A stretch of DNA of 64,000 nt from Ashinkailepas kermadecensis (Eukaryota > Arthropoda > Thecostraca > Neolepadidae), in NCBI GenBank assembly GCA_034440615.1, contig JAOTOM010004753.1, forward strand, positions 99,501 to 163,500, given 5' to 3'. The position numbers and the translations under genes are program-made. Within the stretch, counting starts at the first letter, position 1. Every line of letters begins with the position of its first letter. This document shows positions 22,545-34,800 of this stretch, one piece after another. The notes under the pieces were generated by a model, which was given only the letters and a program-made list of their open reading frames with translations, was not told where the DNA came from and did not search any database.

Positions 22545-23035
22545 CAGTGTTAAAATAATGGCTTTTCGTTAGGTGCGAGATGTCGAAACGAGCACAGCAA
22601 GATGTCAAAATTTGCCATGAAATTAATGTCATTTAATATGTTTTTCATGTTTTAGGACTCAAATTTGAGCCTACGGCATACCTACTTATGACTGTACCTT
22701 TATCATTGGTTTTGATATTCATAATTTATGAAGAGCTATATTCTGGATAGCGTGAAAAATACCTATGCAATAAACTGTTATTGTATGCATATCACTTATA
22801 GGTAATCCTTTTACATGAGACTACATTGTGAAATGCTGGTGTATCACCTCTCTTATTGAGAGCATGAGCATGGTACTTCAACTTATGAACAAGGTACTGT
22901 TAGAAAGGACTCACAAAGACTTCATAAGCATGCATCAAGAAGCAGGATGTCGGTACTTCTTGGAGAAGGATGTCGATTGAGTGTTCAGAAAGTGGTATAT
23001 TCCACCTATTTCATCAATAATTTATCACTGTCTGG
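22545..23035 (+). mobile_element. R1 interspersed element, copy 5 (best preserved)
   Basis: Runs from CAGTGTTAAAATAATGG through CGAGATGTCGAAACGAGCAC, GAGCATGAGCATGGTACTT, ACTTCATAAGCATGCATCA and GAGAAGGATGTCGATTGAG to GTGGTATATTCCACC. It serves as the unbroken reference for the split copy at 10181/12854. Confidence 0.85.
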
Positions 23036-23239
23036 GTGAGTGATGCTCCAGAATTTGGGGAGCCAACCAGGTGAGAGAACCACACGCATAAACAGTGTAT
23101 TGGAAAGAGGAATTCCAAGATAGGTATATAGGTACCAATATGCATAGACCTACATAAAAATGAACGACTACATGTAAGTGGGTGGGTACGTATTGGTATG
23201 CACCTGTGTAGGCACCCACCTTCAACCCGCCTATTGATA

Positions 23240-23360
23240 CTCGCAATTAGTCTCACCTGTCGCTACTCTTCGCCCGCGACCAACCGGCGTGAGAGATTGG
23301 CGACGCTATATGACTGAACAGTCGACGTGTCGTAAAACCAATAACTAACTAACTAATACT
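23240..23360 (+). mobile_element. S1 SINE, 3' part only
   Basis: Contains TCTCACCTGTCGCTACTC, CGGCGTGAGAGATTGGCGAC, ATGACTGAACAGTCGACGTG and an (AACT)n-like end. The tRNA head is missing. Confidence 0.85.
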
Positions 23361-24930
23361 CGCAATTGATCTCAAAGTGCGCTTACCTGTTTGAGAAGCA
23401 CTGACAATTTTGATGCGCCGTATTACAGTCCTGAAGTTTGTTTTTGGATGGTATTGAGGAGGTACCAAGGGAGGTACGTACCGGGGCTCCCCCAATATCG
23501 TTTGGCAATCGGTGACGTCACATGGGCTGGACAATTGCTCAGTCCCGTAGTCGCTACAGCCAAACTTCCGTGTTTTCCACACGATATTTTCGATCTTAAA
23601 TACCATCAAAATGGGACAAAATCGGATTCATTCGAAAGCATGAAGAATCTTGTCCACGAATATGGGCTTTATTTTCTCCTAACACTATGACTTTTCGCTT
23701 GGACCCACGCTGACTGCATTCATGTCGAGCGCCGCAGGAACCGCGCGGTGCCACGGGTAGTAGCAGTATGATGAGACAGGCCAACTGAAGATCACGGCTG
23801 GAAAGGAGGGGTAGGAGCAAGTAAGAGACAACTGTTCCAACATAATTCCTCCCCACGCCGTGCAGGAGCGTAAACAAGGGTGCGGCACTGGGGGCATGTG
23901 CCTCCCATGAGAAAGTTGGTACCCCTCCGGCCAGGAAGATGGGTCAACATTATATTTAGGCTACCGGCGGAGGTACCGATACGGGTTGGAATGTCACGCC
24001 CTTATCACCCATGTGCAGATACGGAACCTGCAGCCGGTTTTCAGGATTGTTTTCCATTTTTCATGCATATGCTCACAGGGCTGATATTTTGAGGGGCAAA
24101 TGCCCCCTCCGTGTTCGCTCTGTCCCCAAATAATTTATATTTTTAACATGAGGTACCATGGAGCATGCATCCCATCGACGTGGGCTTCCCATTAACTTCA
24201 TGTATTTTGCACCCAGTAATCTGTAGTATACAGAAGTTTGTCGATGTGCATTCGCGAGTTTAGACCAGCTAGTTGCCCACTTACATCCCATATATGGGCT
24301 GTCCCAGATAGCCCAAATAGATCCCATATGGGCCCCATTTGGGAATGCTGGCTGGGTTCATGACATTTTTTTCGTCACCTCCCCCTCATTCAGAAACTTC
24401 TGGCTGCGCCACTGCCTAATTATGCCACTGAAACGTAGCATGATGAGCATTACCGGACAAACCTGGGCATCCTCAAAATCCCACCCCGACACAAATTCTA
24501 GGTACACCATTGGTCTTCAGCGTACGCATACCTATTCCATGCAAGGGAACGCGAGCGCCAGGTCTCCTCTACTTCAGCCCGGCAGCGGTCAAGACGGAAT
24601 AATCGCCCACAGCACCTATTAAAGCTGGATCAGACCCTGGGGTACTTAGACACTGAAATTGCCTATTCGTAAAACCAGTGACTCAGTTTAGAAATCACCG
24701 ACAAGTAATTTAAATCAGGGAGCATTCACTCCAATATCCTGCTCTTCACAAGCCAAATGCATGAACGCGGCCAATGCGGCGAGCAATTCATGTCCTACAC
24801 TCACATGTGTCGCCGCTCTGGCGGATGCACCTGGAAGCTTTCGCGCGGTATCTTCCATTGGTAGACTACGGTGGAGGCGTGGAGTGAACCGTACGGCCGA
24901 TTATGGCATGCGGTCGTCAGCTGATATCAT
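23361..24930. other. No recognised gene
   Basis: Mixed composition. Around 24290-24350 is a palindrome-rich patch (CATATATGGGCTGTCCC, CCCATATGGGCCCC) that looks like the end of an old repeat. The short ORFs match nothing. Confidence 0.5.
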
Positions 24931-24935
24931 AGGTT

Positions 24936-25345
24936 TTGAGCATTATAGGCTCCGAGCATTATAGATTCTCGGCATTATAGGCTTTGAGCTTTAGCGGTTT
25001 TGAAGCATTAGCTGTTTCCAGAGTTATGCTTTCTGAATATTAGTTGAAACGAAGCATTATAGGAATTGAGCATTATAGGTTTCGAAGCATTATAGGTTTT
25101 GAGCATTATATGTTTTGAATGTTCCCACAGGATGTAGTATTAGAGGCTTTGAGGCATTATAGGATTTGGGTATTATATGTTCTGAACAACTATATGTTTC
25201 AAGCATTATGTGGTTTGAGGCATTATAGGTTTTGAGTGTTATAGGTATTGAACATTTTCCCAAGACGACGATTTAGAGGCTCTGAAGCATTATAGGTTTT
25301 GAGTATTATAGGTTCTGAAGCATTATCGGTTTTGGGCATTAGAGG
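24936..25345. repeat. Degenerate 18-20-bp repeat upstream of KCMF1
   Basis: About 20 units of the form GCATTATAGGTTTTGA occur with variable spacing. It ends about 450 bases before the KCMF1 start codon, so it lies in the promoter-proximal region. Confidence 0.9.
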
Positions 25346-25794
25346 TTCTGATATAGACCCGTCATATCGCATGAAAATTTCCATGAAAATATGAATCTAT
25401 TGCCAAAAACAAGGTCCTTCAGATAGCGCAATTGCGGAAAAACGTTAATTGCATAGCTTCTATTGGGAAAGATCAGCCCGCTGAAGCATCTCATGGATAG
25501 TGCTTTCCCTTCTTTGCAAAAGTTACAGAACGCTAGTGGTAGACAAATAAATTAGTGGCAGAGTATTTGTATAGTTTGTAAACAGGAGCATTGCAAGTTC
25601 GTGGTGCGCTGCTGCGTACCATGGTGGTCTGGAGAGTCATTTCGATCTTGGGACTGTACTGCTGGGCTATATTGTGCATGATCGTGCACACTGTGCACAT
25701 CTTTGATCATATTTTGTGAAGAGTGTACAGTATAAGTTGATTGTTAAAAGTATCTCCCAGTCCTATTCAGGGCTGGAGAAGGAAACTTCTGAAG

Positions 25795-25810
25795 ATGTCT
25801 CGTCATGAAG
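25795..25810 (+). CDS. KCMF1: KCMF1 coding exon 1 (16 bases)
   Basis: ATG TCT CGT CAT GAA G followed by donor GTTTGT encodes MSRHE plus the first base of Gly. Joined to 33331 it reads MSRHEGVSCDAC, the invariant N-terminus of this family. It is too short for ORF detection and is identified only by this match and the phase-1 join. The 5' untranslated region must lie directly upstream (about 25600-25794). Confidence 0.9.
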
Positions 25811-28800
25811 GTTTGTGTCGATCTCAATTTCACTACATTCAGTAATATTGATGCGTTACACGTTTGTGGAATTCTTTTTGTAATTTCCAGTACTTTTCAC
25901 TTCATCATTCATCACATCATTCATCAGTCCTTGCTATGCTTACTTTACCATAGATTTGGAGCAGTCATAGTGGCATGGCCAGGATTTTCTTCTGGGGCTG
26001 ACCCAAAAAAAAAGAGGAAAAAAGGGGGACAAGTGGTCTAGGGGTTAGATGCTCGTCTCAATCAAAAGATTGTGGGTTTGAATCTCACCTGTCGCTACTC
26101 TTTGCCCATGAACAATCGGCGTGAGAGATTTGCGATGCTATATGACAACGGTCAACGTGTCATAAAACCAATAACCAACCAACCCAAAAAAGGGCATTAT
26201 TGCAGTTTAAAGTAATCATAAATGAAGAGTTTACACTCATTTTACCTCCATGCATACAAATGGGTTAGGTTTGGCTAAATTAGGTTAGGTTAGGCTTTTG
26301 CTGTGTGTTATAAAAATGTTTTTGTTTTAATTGGAAATTTCTTGGGAACAACATGTTTTCTTCACTTCAGGCTGTTTGGTTAGGTTATGTTGGGTTAGGT
26401 TTTTCTTTGATTTTTAAAGAAAAGAAATTGGAAATTTTGCATGAAAAAAATCATTTATTTCTTGCATGGAAAGCTAGGCTAGGCTAGGCTAGATTAGGTT
26501 ATGTTATGTTGCATTGCTTTTTTCTTTATTTTGGATGCTTCTTTTATGCTGTATGATCCAATTCAAAGCCCAATTTATGTTATTTTGCTTCCCAACTGAG
26601 AAGTATCCATTTGCAGAGGAAATGAGTGGTCACATCATGTCAAGTGCATCAGTAAACATTGCAATGGAGAAAGAAATTGCAAGAAATCAGAAATTACCTT
26701 AAATTGCAAATTTATCAAAAATATGTTGTGAAACAGAGAAGTCAACTTTTTTTGTTTTGAGTTGTAAAGATCGTAATGTTTCTTTTTTCATCCAGTGCAT
26801 TTTTGGTTGCTAATGGGGGTAGGCAGGCCCCACCTCGGCTGTGCATCTGATTAGGAGTGTTAGTTTCCAGGGATGTTCAATAAAAAATGTTGGTCGGTAG
26901 TGCAGCTAGAAAGATGACAATTAGATACCTACATACTTGAAGTCATAAAGTCATAAAATGTTTAGACTTAATAAGAGCCACAAGGGCCCATCCAGTTAAG
27001 TCTGTAAATGGAAGATATCATAAGCCCAGTAAAAAGGCCCACCCCAACCATCACCACATCCTAAAGAAACCATCCACCAACATCCTGCACACCTATCAAT
27101 GCCTATCTACCCTAGCTATCCAGGCCTATTCCCTTGATACCTCGTAACACATGCAGATTGAATGCCTTGCTAGTAATTTTCAAACTGCATCCATTCCTGC
27201 TTAAAGGAGTCTATGCTATGCACACATACTTAGCATAAATCTGACCCCATCCATCACAAATTAGAACTCAAAACCCAGATTTTCCTGTCTAAAAAATTTG
27301 TCCACACTACTTTTAAATACATTCAATGAGGAACTCCCCACATCAGCAGGCAGCCTATTCCACTGATCAACAACCCTTTGCTTGCTGATCAACAACCCTA
27401 ACACCTCAACTTGTCTAACCTGAATTGATGACCCCTATGTGATACTCTAAACTGAAGAGCATCATTCAAATTGACCTGATCTAGCCCTTTAACAATTTTG
27501 TACATTTCAATCATGTCTCCCCTTAATCTGCTATACTTGGGTGAGTACATATCTAATGCCATAAACCTGTCTCCATATTCTAAGTTACCTATTCCACTGA
27601 TGAGTCTGGTTGCTTTGTGTTGCATTCTTTCTAACATATCTATATCATTTTCTAGGTAGGGGCTCCATGCTTGTACAGAATAATACAAGTGTGGTTGCAC
27701 ATATGCTAAGTACAGTATTTTCATGACTTCCTTGCTCTTATATCTCACACTTCTATTAATGAGTCCCAGCATTCTGAGTGCCTTGTTCCTAGCTGAGATA
27801 CATTGTTTTCCTGCTTTAAGGCATTTTGAATCCAACACACCTAAGTCTCTTTCCCCTTCAATAACATCCAGTTCCCTCCTTCCCATTGTATATCTGAAAG
27901 TCTCACCTCCAGACTCCAGATGCATAGCCTTACACATATCATAGTTGAAAGACGTCTGCCATTGATCAGTCTGCTTTTTTAGGTCCTTCAAATCCAGTTG
28001 AATATTACTAGATTGGTCACTACTGTTTGCCACTCCTACCAGCTTGATTCCATCAGCAAATCTGAACACTATTCATCAGCTTCAAGGCTAGCATGCTAGA
28101 AAGTGGTAGCATGTCTGTTCAATACAGGAAGAAGGCATTTATGAAGAATTGTATTTTGCTCAATGCCTGTAAATTTGAAATTTTTGGCATCATGGCCAGG
28201 TATTGATATAGTTAGCATCCAATTCCTGTGGAATATTGTCATGTATGTTGGAAGTTAGGCAGGGATTCAGCAGAATGCATTTCCATTTCTGTTCCCTATC
28301 ACAAACTCTCCAGAGAAAACTTATTTTTACATTCTGATACCTGAGTGCATTTTGGCATCATGATTTTGCCTATGTGCCAATTGAAATATTGTATAGAGAC
28401 ATTGAGCCCTTGCTTTGAAACTGCAATATACCAATATGCTAGAAAATCTGAATGCAGAGCATTGCATGTTTGAAGAGATCTCATCTTTGGGGTCATGAGT
28501 GCCCACAGGTGCAGGTGGTGCATGGCTGGTGTGGCAGTTTGTGGTGCAGAGCATTCAGCAGAGGATGGCACTAGCAATGCACTCCAAGCTCAGAAGAATA
28601 ACAACAGCAATTAGTAGCCTCAGGAATGAGCTGATTTAGACAATCTGAACAGGTACACTTGAGTGTCCCCAGATAGGCACCTTCCATGGAAACATTCAAG
28701 GGATGCACTCAAGCATTCTTGAGGGGGACTAGCCTTTTCTGTAAATTTTTGCTTTATGGGAATTTTTAATTCTTCTAGTTTCTTTTTCCAGTGCAATGTT

Positions 28801-31800
28801 TTGAAAGTGGTTTGCATGATGTGACCACTCATTTCCTCTATAAATACATGCTTTTCAGTTGGAAGGCAAAATATCACCAAGCGGAGGCTTTGGCATGGAT
28901 AGACATAAAGACATAAAAGATTGGTGCAACTATGAGCCACAAGGGCCCTTCTTAGTTGCACTTTCGACACTGAACCAGTTGCCCACCAAATCTGTCTATC
29001 AACCCTCCCTGGAATACAGAAAAACAAGCCCCCTATTCTTATAATGATTGTATATACCGTTTTTAAAGATGTTCAGTGTGTTGCTACTGACAATGGTTCC
29101 TGGCAGCTGGTTCCAGTGTTCTGCTACCCTGTTGGTGAAGAAAGACTGTCTTAACCTTGTCCTGCTGTGATTAACTTTAATTTTGTATTGATGACCTATA
29201 ATTGCATCATTTCTGTTAAATTTAAACATTTCCCTGAGATATCCCTGTTCCTGCCCATGAACAAATTTAAAAACCACGATGAGATCTCCTCTCAGCCTTC
29301 TATATCTAAGTGAAAATATATTCAATTTCTTCAATCTTTTCTCATATGCCAGGTTGCCTATACCATTAACCATTTTTGTTGCCCTCTTTTGTACTCTCTC
29401 TAAAAGCCAACAATCTTTCTCATAACTAGGGGACCAAGCTTGGACGCAGTATTCTAGATGTGGCCTGACATATGCACAGTAAAGCTTCCTGATGACCTCC
29501 TCATTTTTGTATGACACATTCCTCTGTATTGCCCCAAGCATTCTTAGTGCCTTCTTCCTGGCTTCTTTGGTCTGTTCTGATGCCCCCAATTTTGTGTTCA
29601 AAATGACACCTAAGTCCTTCTGCTGAGTCACAGATAGTACTTGGCCACCCATCAAGTATGGCGCCTTCATATGCTGCCTATCTACATGCATGACTTTGCA
29701 CTTATCAAAATTAAACTTCATTTGCCATTTTTCGGACCACTTCCAGCTGTCTAGTCGTTCTGCGAAACCTGCTCTTGTGCCTGTTATTGCCTAAAGATCT
29801 TCAATCATCCGCATTTCAAACTTTACTGCTTAGGCCACATTCATGCTATTCACAAATATAATGAACAATAGTGGCCCCAGTCCGACCCCTGAGGACTCCA
29901 CTAAGAACATTTTGCCATGATGACTTTGTACATTTAGCATCACTCTCTGCTGTCTATCTGAAAGCCACAACTCTATCCATAGTAAAATTAAACTTCATTT
30001 GCCATTTTTCGGACCATTTCACAAGCTCGTCTAAGTCGTTTTGCAGCAAAACCTGCTCATGGTGCCCTGTTATTGCCCTAAAGATCTTCAAATCATCCGC
30101 AAATTTCAAAACTACTGCTCAGGCCACATTCAATATGGTATACTATGGTATACAAATTGATGTAATGGAAAATGTAACATCATCTAACCTAAACTAGCCT
30201 TACCCTACATGTGAGGAAAGATGTTTAAAATGAAAGTTCTCAACCATTTTTTTCCTAATAATTTTCCAACTTGAAAAACATCCTGGCCTAGTCTACTCTA
30301 TGTTTGAAGAAAATAGGTAAATATTTAGAAGCCCTATATAATTTTAGGTAAAAAGTATGTTCTGGTACTTTCTGATGTGACTTGAATTAATTTGATATTA
30401 GTTTATTTGGGAAATGACAACTTCTCACAATATAAGCAGTTAAAGTTGAAGTGCTTTCATCTCAATTAAGCACTTCATCAAGAAAAAACATCAACTCTGT
30501 TCAAATAGCATTTATAAACACCAGAAATAAAAATTGTTAACCCTCTCTCCCAAGCAGAATATCAGAAATGTGTGGGAGGGAAAGGGGAAGTTTTTTCTGG
30601 GATAGTATGTAGTGAATAATAATGTAAATTACAACAAAAAAACTATCCTAACCAAACCTATTAATGTTTGATCTCTTAAAACCTACTTATGTTGAGCTAC
30701 TGATGCTGGATTATCCAAAACCTACTATGATGTTATACCTGTATGATACTTATACATACTGACACCTATGTACAATTTCCAAAAGAAATGGTAGAGAAAG
30801 AAGTTGCTAGGTAAACTTCATTAAGTCGAGTCCACACATTTTGTTTTTTCTGAGATTTGAGCTCAGGGGCATTATTTATTCTTTGATATCAATACCAAAT
30901 TAGGGAGACTGAAAAATGTATAGAATATTGAACATTTTCCCAAATGAAGGGAAAAATCTAGCCTAACCTAATCAAACCTAACTCCTTTGTTTGCTTCATG
31001 GGGTAAAGTGTGTGTAAGACTTGTCTTGGAAATACTCTAAATTGCAATAATACCACCTTTTAGTTACTCAGGATCTTCGGTAAATCTTTGGGTGAAAAAA
31101 AAACTTGAAGAGGTGCATGCAAGCTTCCTGGAGGATTGATGCATGTCCATGGGGCCCATGCTCACTGTGACCCTGCCCCTGCATCTGCCCCTGAAATCTA
31201 CCTGATGCAGATTTGGAATAGCTAAGTTTTCCAATAATTAGGAGAGTTCTGGTGGCAAGGGATGATTTGAAGATGCTGAAAAATGGATTTGGAAGGCCCT
31301 CACATGAAGATGCAAGCAACTGTGGGTGAAGCACATTGGGACCCATGTTGGAGGGCCCACTAATCTCACTAAAATTTATGAGCACATCAACCTGTGTAAT
31401 CTCAATGTTCTGCATCACTGTTTGAGTTGTTTGCTGCATGACGGGGTTTGTTAACATGCGCACTGGAGGGGGGGGGGCGAAATCCGCCCACCCCTCCGGT
31501 TTTTCGTACATAACTCCAGATTTTATCGGTCGATATACGCCATTTTTTGTGTACCTGCTTAGAAATGTCCCGCGCGTTGTTGAAAGCAAAAAAAAGGAAA
31601 TCGGCCGAAAATTTTTCGAGTTAGAGGCCGTTAAAGTCGACACACTTTGTACCGCCAGACCACAAAAATCGGTGCTGATGCGCTTCCCATATATTGGCAA
31701 AAGGGAAGTGTTCTTGGCAACACTAGCGACTTGTTTGATGTATATTGTTATGCTATATAGTTTCAAGGTCATGTTAGGTCACCGAGGTCAAGTCAGGTCA

Positions 31801-34800
31801 AGTTCATGACAGGTTAATGGAACCAAACTGGGTCGACTGGAATGTTGTCATAAATGCGACAGACTGTCATGCGATTGATGTCACTTTGCATGTTACGCCC
31901 TACACATCCTGGAAACTACTGTTTGTCATTGTGTACCCTAAGCATTTCCATACTTTATTCATGTACTTCACTAATTTCTTCGCGAAGTCGATTGCGCCGA
32001 GCCACCCGACGGAGCAGTCGGGCGGGCGACACGGTTCCGGTAACTGGAACAGGTAACTGACCTGATAAAGTGCTGCTGTATAGGTGACCTGAGGTCAAAT
32101 GCCGGGTCTAGCAACTGTATTGCATCATTAGTAATGTCCAAAATATCATTGATGCCCATTTAGGAGAATTTAAGCACAATCACAGCGATCCATAACAATG
32201 ACAATCCAAGCCACGCAAAACAAGAAAATGTTGACATATGTCACCTCATTTGACCTTGACGATATTGACCTAAGGTCATGACATTCGTACACAATAGAGT
32301 TCACTACCGTACCCATCCACTCTGATAATTTCGTTACTCCAGCTTTAATAGGAGCCGATATTTTATGGGAGGCGGAATCCCTCCCCACATCCAGTGCGCG
32401 TAATTTTCAGAGGCCCTCCAGGGCGCTTGTTAGCCTATCTGTGTAATATACAGAGGAAATACTCCAGCAAATATCTGAGTAATTTCCCGGCAGTTGCTGG
32501 TTAGCTTTTCAGTTCGTGACACCCTCAATAGCCCCAGGGATGTTCTGCATACTTTCTGATGTCATATGTATGAATGAAATGATCTCAGAATGAATACTAC
32601 AATTTCTATCCTGTCTATTTAAATCTTGGGACAATCTCAACAGAAGACCTGCCTATGCATGATGTCTCCTATATTGGCTTCTGTGTTTCTTGTGCTCTTT
32701 ACATACAGCCTTTTGCATGTTCAGCAAACTCTGAGATATGGTTGTCCATGGAGGACATACATTTGGCTTGACTGGGTATGTATGCAAGTATCTTCTATAC
32801 ATCCCACCTGCATATATGTACATACTGAAACTAGAGTTTCCAGTCATCTTCAGTTGGGCAGTCCTTGATAGCCACATAATGTATTCTGCACCAACACCAT
32901 TTTGTCATGTTATTAATTTAAATGGTTTATGCACTAGATTGGAAGTAATGATCAATCAGAATGGGACCATGCCACGTTGGAAAAGGAGGCAAGATCTCCA
33001 CTAGTCGCACCAAATCTACTTTGGATGCTCAAATCAGCGCAAGGGTATTTCAGGAATCTACAGAGGTGTTCACCGTGTACTGGAGCTGCCCCGGAAGTCA
33101 TGGATAGAGGGGTGTGCGCCCCTGAACTTTCAGCTGAATGTGCCCTTCCATGTAATTTTTGAACAAAACCTCTCCAGAGCCCAGGGCCTTCTCCATGGTG
33201 CCAGAGCCCATGGCACTTTCAAAAGCCTGGATACCTCTATGACAGAAGGGGCCATGTATGTGTCATTTGGTTGAGCTGGCCCCACCGGATAGCAGCTGGG
33301 TGCCGACCTGACCCGACCCGACCTGACCAGGTGTCAGCTGCGACGCGTGCCTGCGGAGCAACTTCCGCGGCCGCCGCTACAAGTGTCTCGTGTGCTACGA
33401 CTACGACCTGTGCGCCGACTGCCGCGAGGCCGGCTCCACCACCACGCGCCACACGGCCGACCACCCGATGCAGTGCATCCTCACCCGGGTGGACTTCGGT
33501 GAGTGACGGTCACGCCAGCTGATCGACGGTCAGCTGACTGCGGAGACACCCAGTGTGGTGCGGCGTGTGGTGAAATGAATGAAAGTGCGGCTGTGCAAAA
33601 ATGACAACATTGAGATCGGAGTTTAGGGGCTCATTGACTGCGTCGGTCATGGTGCTCAACATTGAGATCATAGTCCAGGAAGCGGTCATCTCCAATCCAG
33701 ATTGCGTCTGGAGTTGACATGCGACATATCAGGTGGATTTGTCAATGCTGGCACTCGGCGGAAGTCCGGTTATGGCCCACGTGGGGATGGGGTACTGATC
33801 CTGTACTCCCTAAGATATCGGCCGAAATCGCTGGCGACACGGACCTTCGTGGTAGGTGGGGATCCGGGAAACTCTTAAGATGAACCGTGCGAGGTAGCAG
33901 TTCAGGGTGGGGACGAGTGGTCTAGGGGTAAGATGCTCGTCTCACAATCGAAAGGTTGTGGGTTCGAGTCTCACCTGTCGCTACTCTTCGCCCGCGACCA
34001 ATCGGCGTGAGAGATTGGCGACGCTACATGACTCAACGGTCGACGTGTCGTAAAAAAACAATAACTAACTAGCAGTTCATGGTTATCATGTGCTCATCTA
34101 GTCCTCATGGTATATGTTAAAATATTTTCAGACAGCCTTAGTTATTTTGTGGAAATGTGAACCGACTTCACCTTGCTTGACAGGGAGTGATGCCAGCTAT
34201 GTCATGTGGTTTCTGACACACCATTTAGTGTTAGTTTTGGGTTGGTATCCACACACAGCAATATCACCACAAAAACTCTGATGTCATCTGGTTTTGAAAG
34301 ATTAACTGATAAATCCTTATCCTTATCATAACACTTTTCCCAGCATAACTTGGAAAAACCTGACAAATAGATGCAAAGCTTGATTCGAAACGTCGACCTT
34401 TCTTCATTTCATCAATAAATATGAATTAATTACCTCCCCCCCCCCCACACACACACACTGCGTAGGTTAAATAGTCTCCCCAAGTGCTCCCCAGCAAACC
34501 CTATAACTCTACTTTGTAATCACTAATACACCACCGAGTTTGCTGTGAGTTGCCATCATTGTCGCCGGTCGGTTCAATTCGATGGGAACGCCGTCCGTGA
34601 ACGGTCCGTGTACAGTGCTCGGTGTACCACGCTCCGTGCCAGAGACTGACTCGGCCCGTGAACGGTCCGTGTACAGTGCCACGCTCTGTCCGTGTACGTG
34701 TACCTCGCTCGGTGCCAGAGACTGACCCGGCCCGCGCCGTTTCAGCAGTGCTAATTTATTCGTGAAATTGGGTGGAATATGCTGGGGCCGCGGTAGCTCA

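Noticed and set aside
26262..26512. TTAGG-like repeats as telomeric sequence
   Set aside because: Short, imperfect and scattered inside a gene; not a telomere, at most a dispersed motif family.
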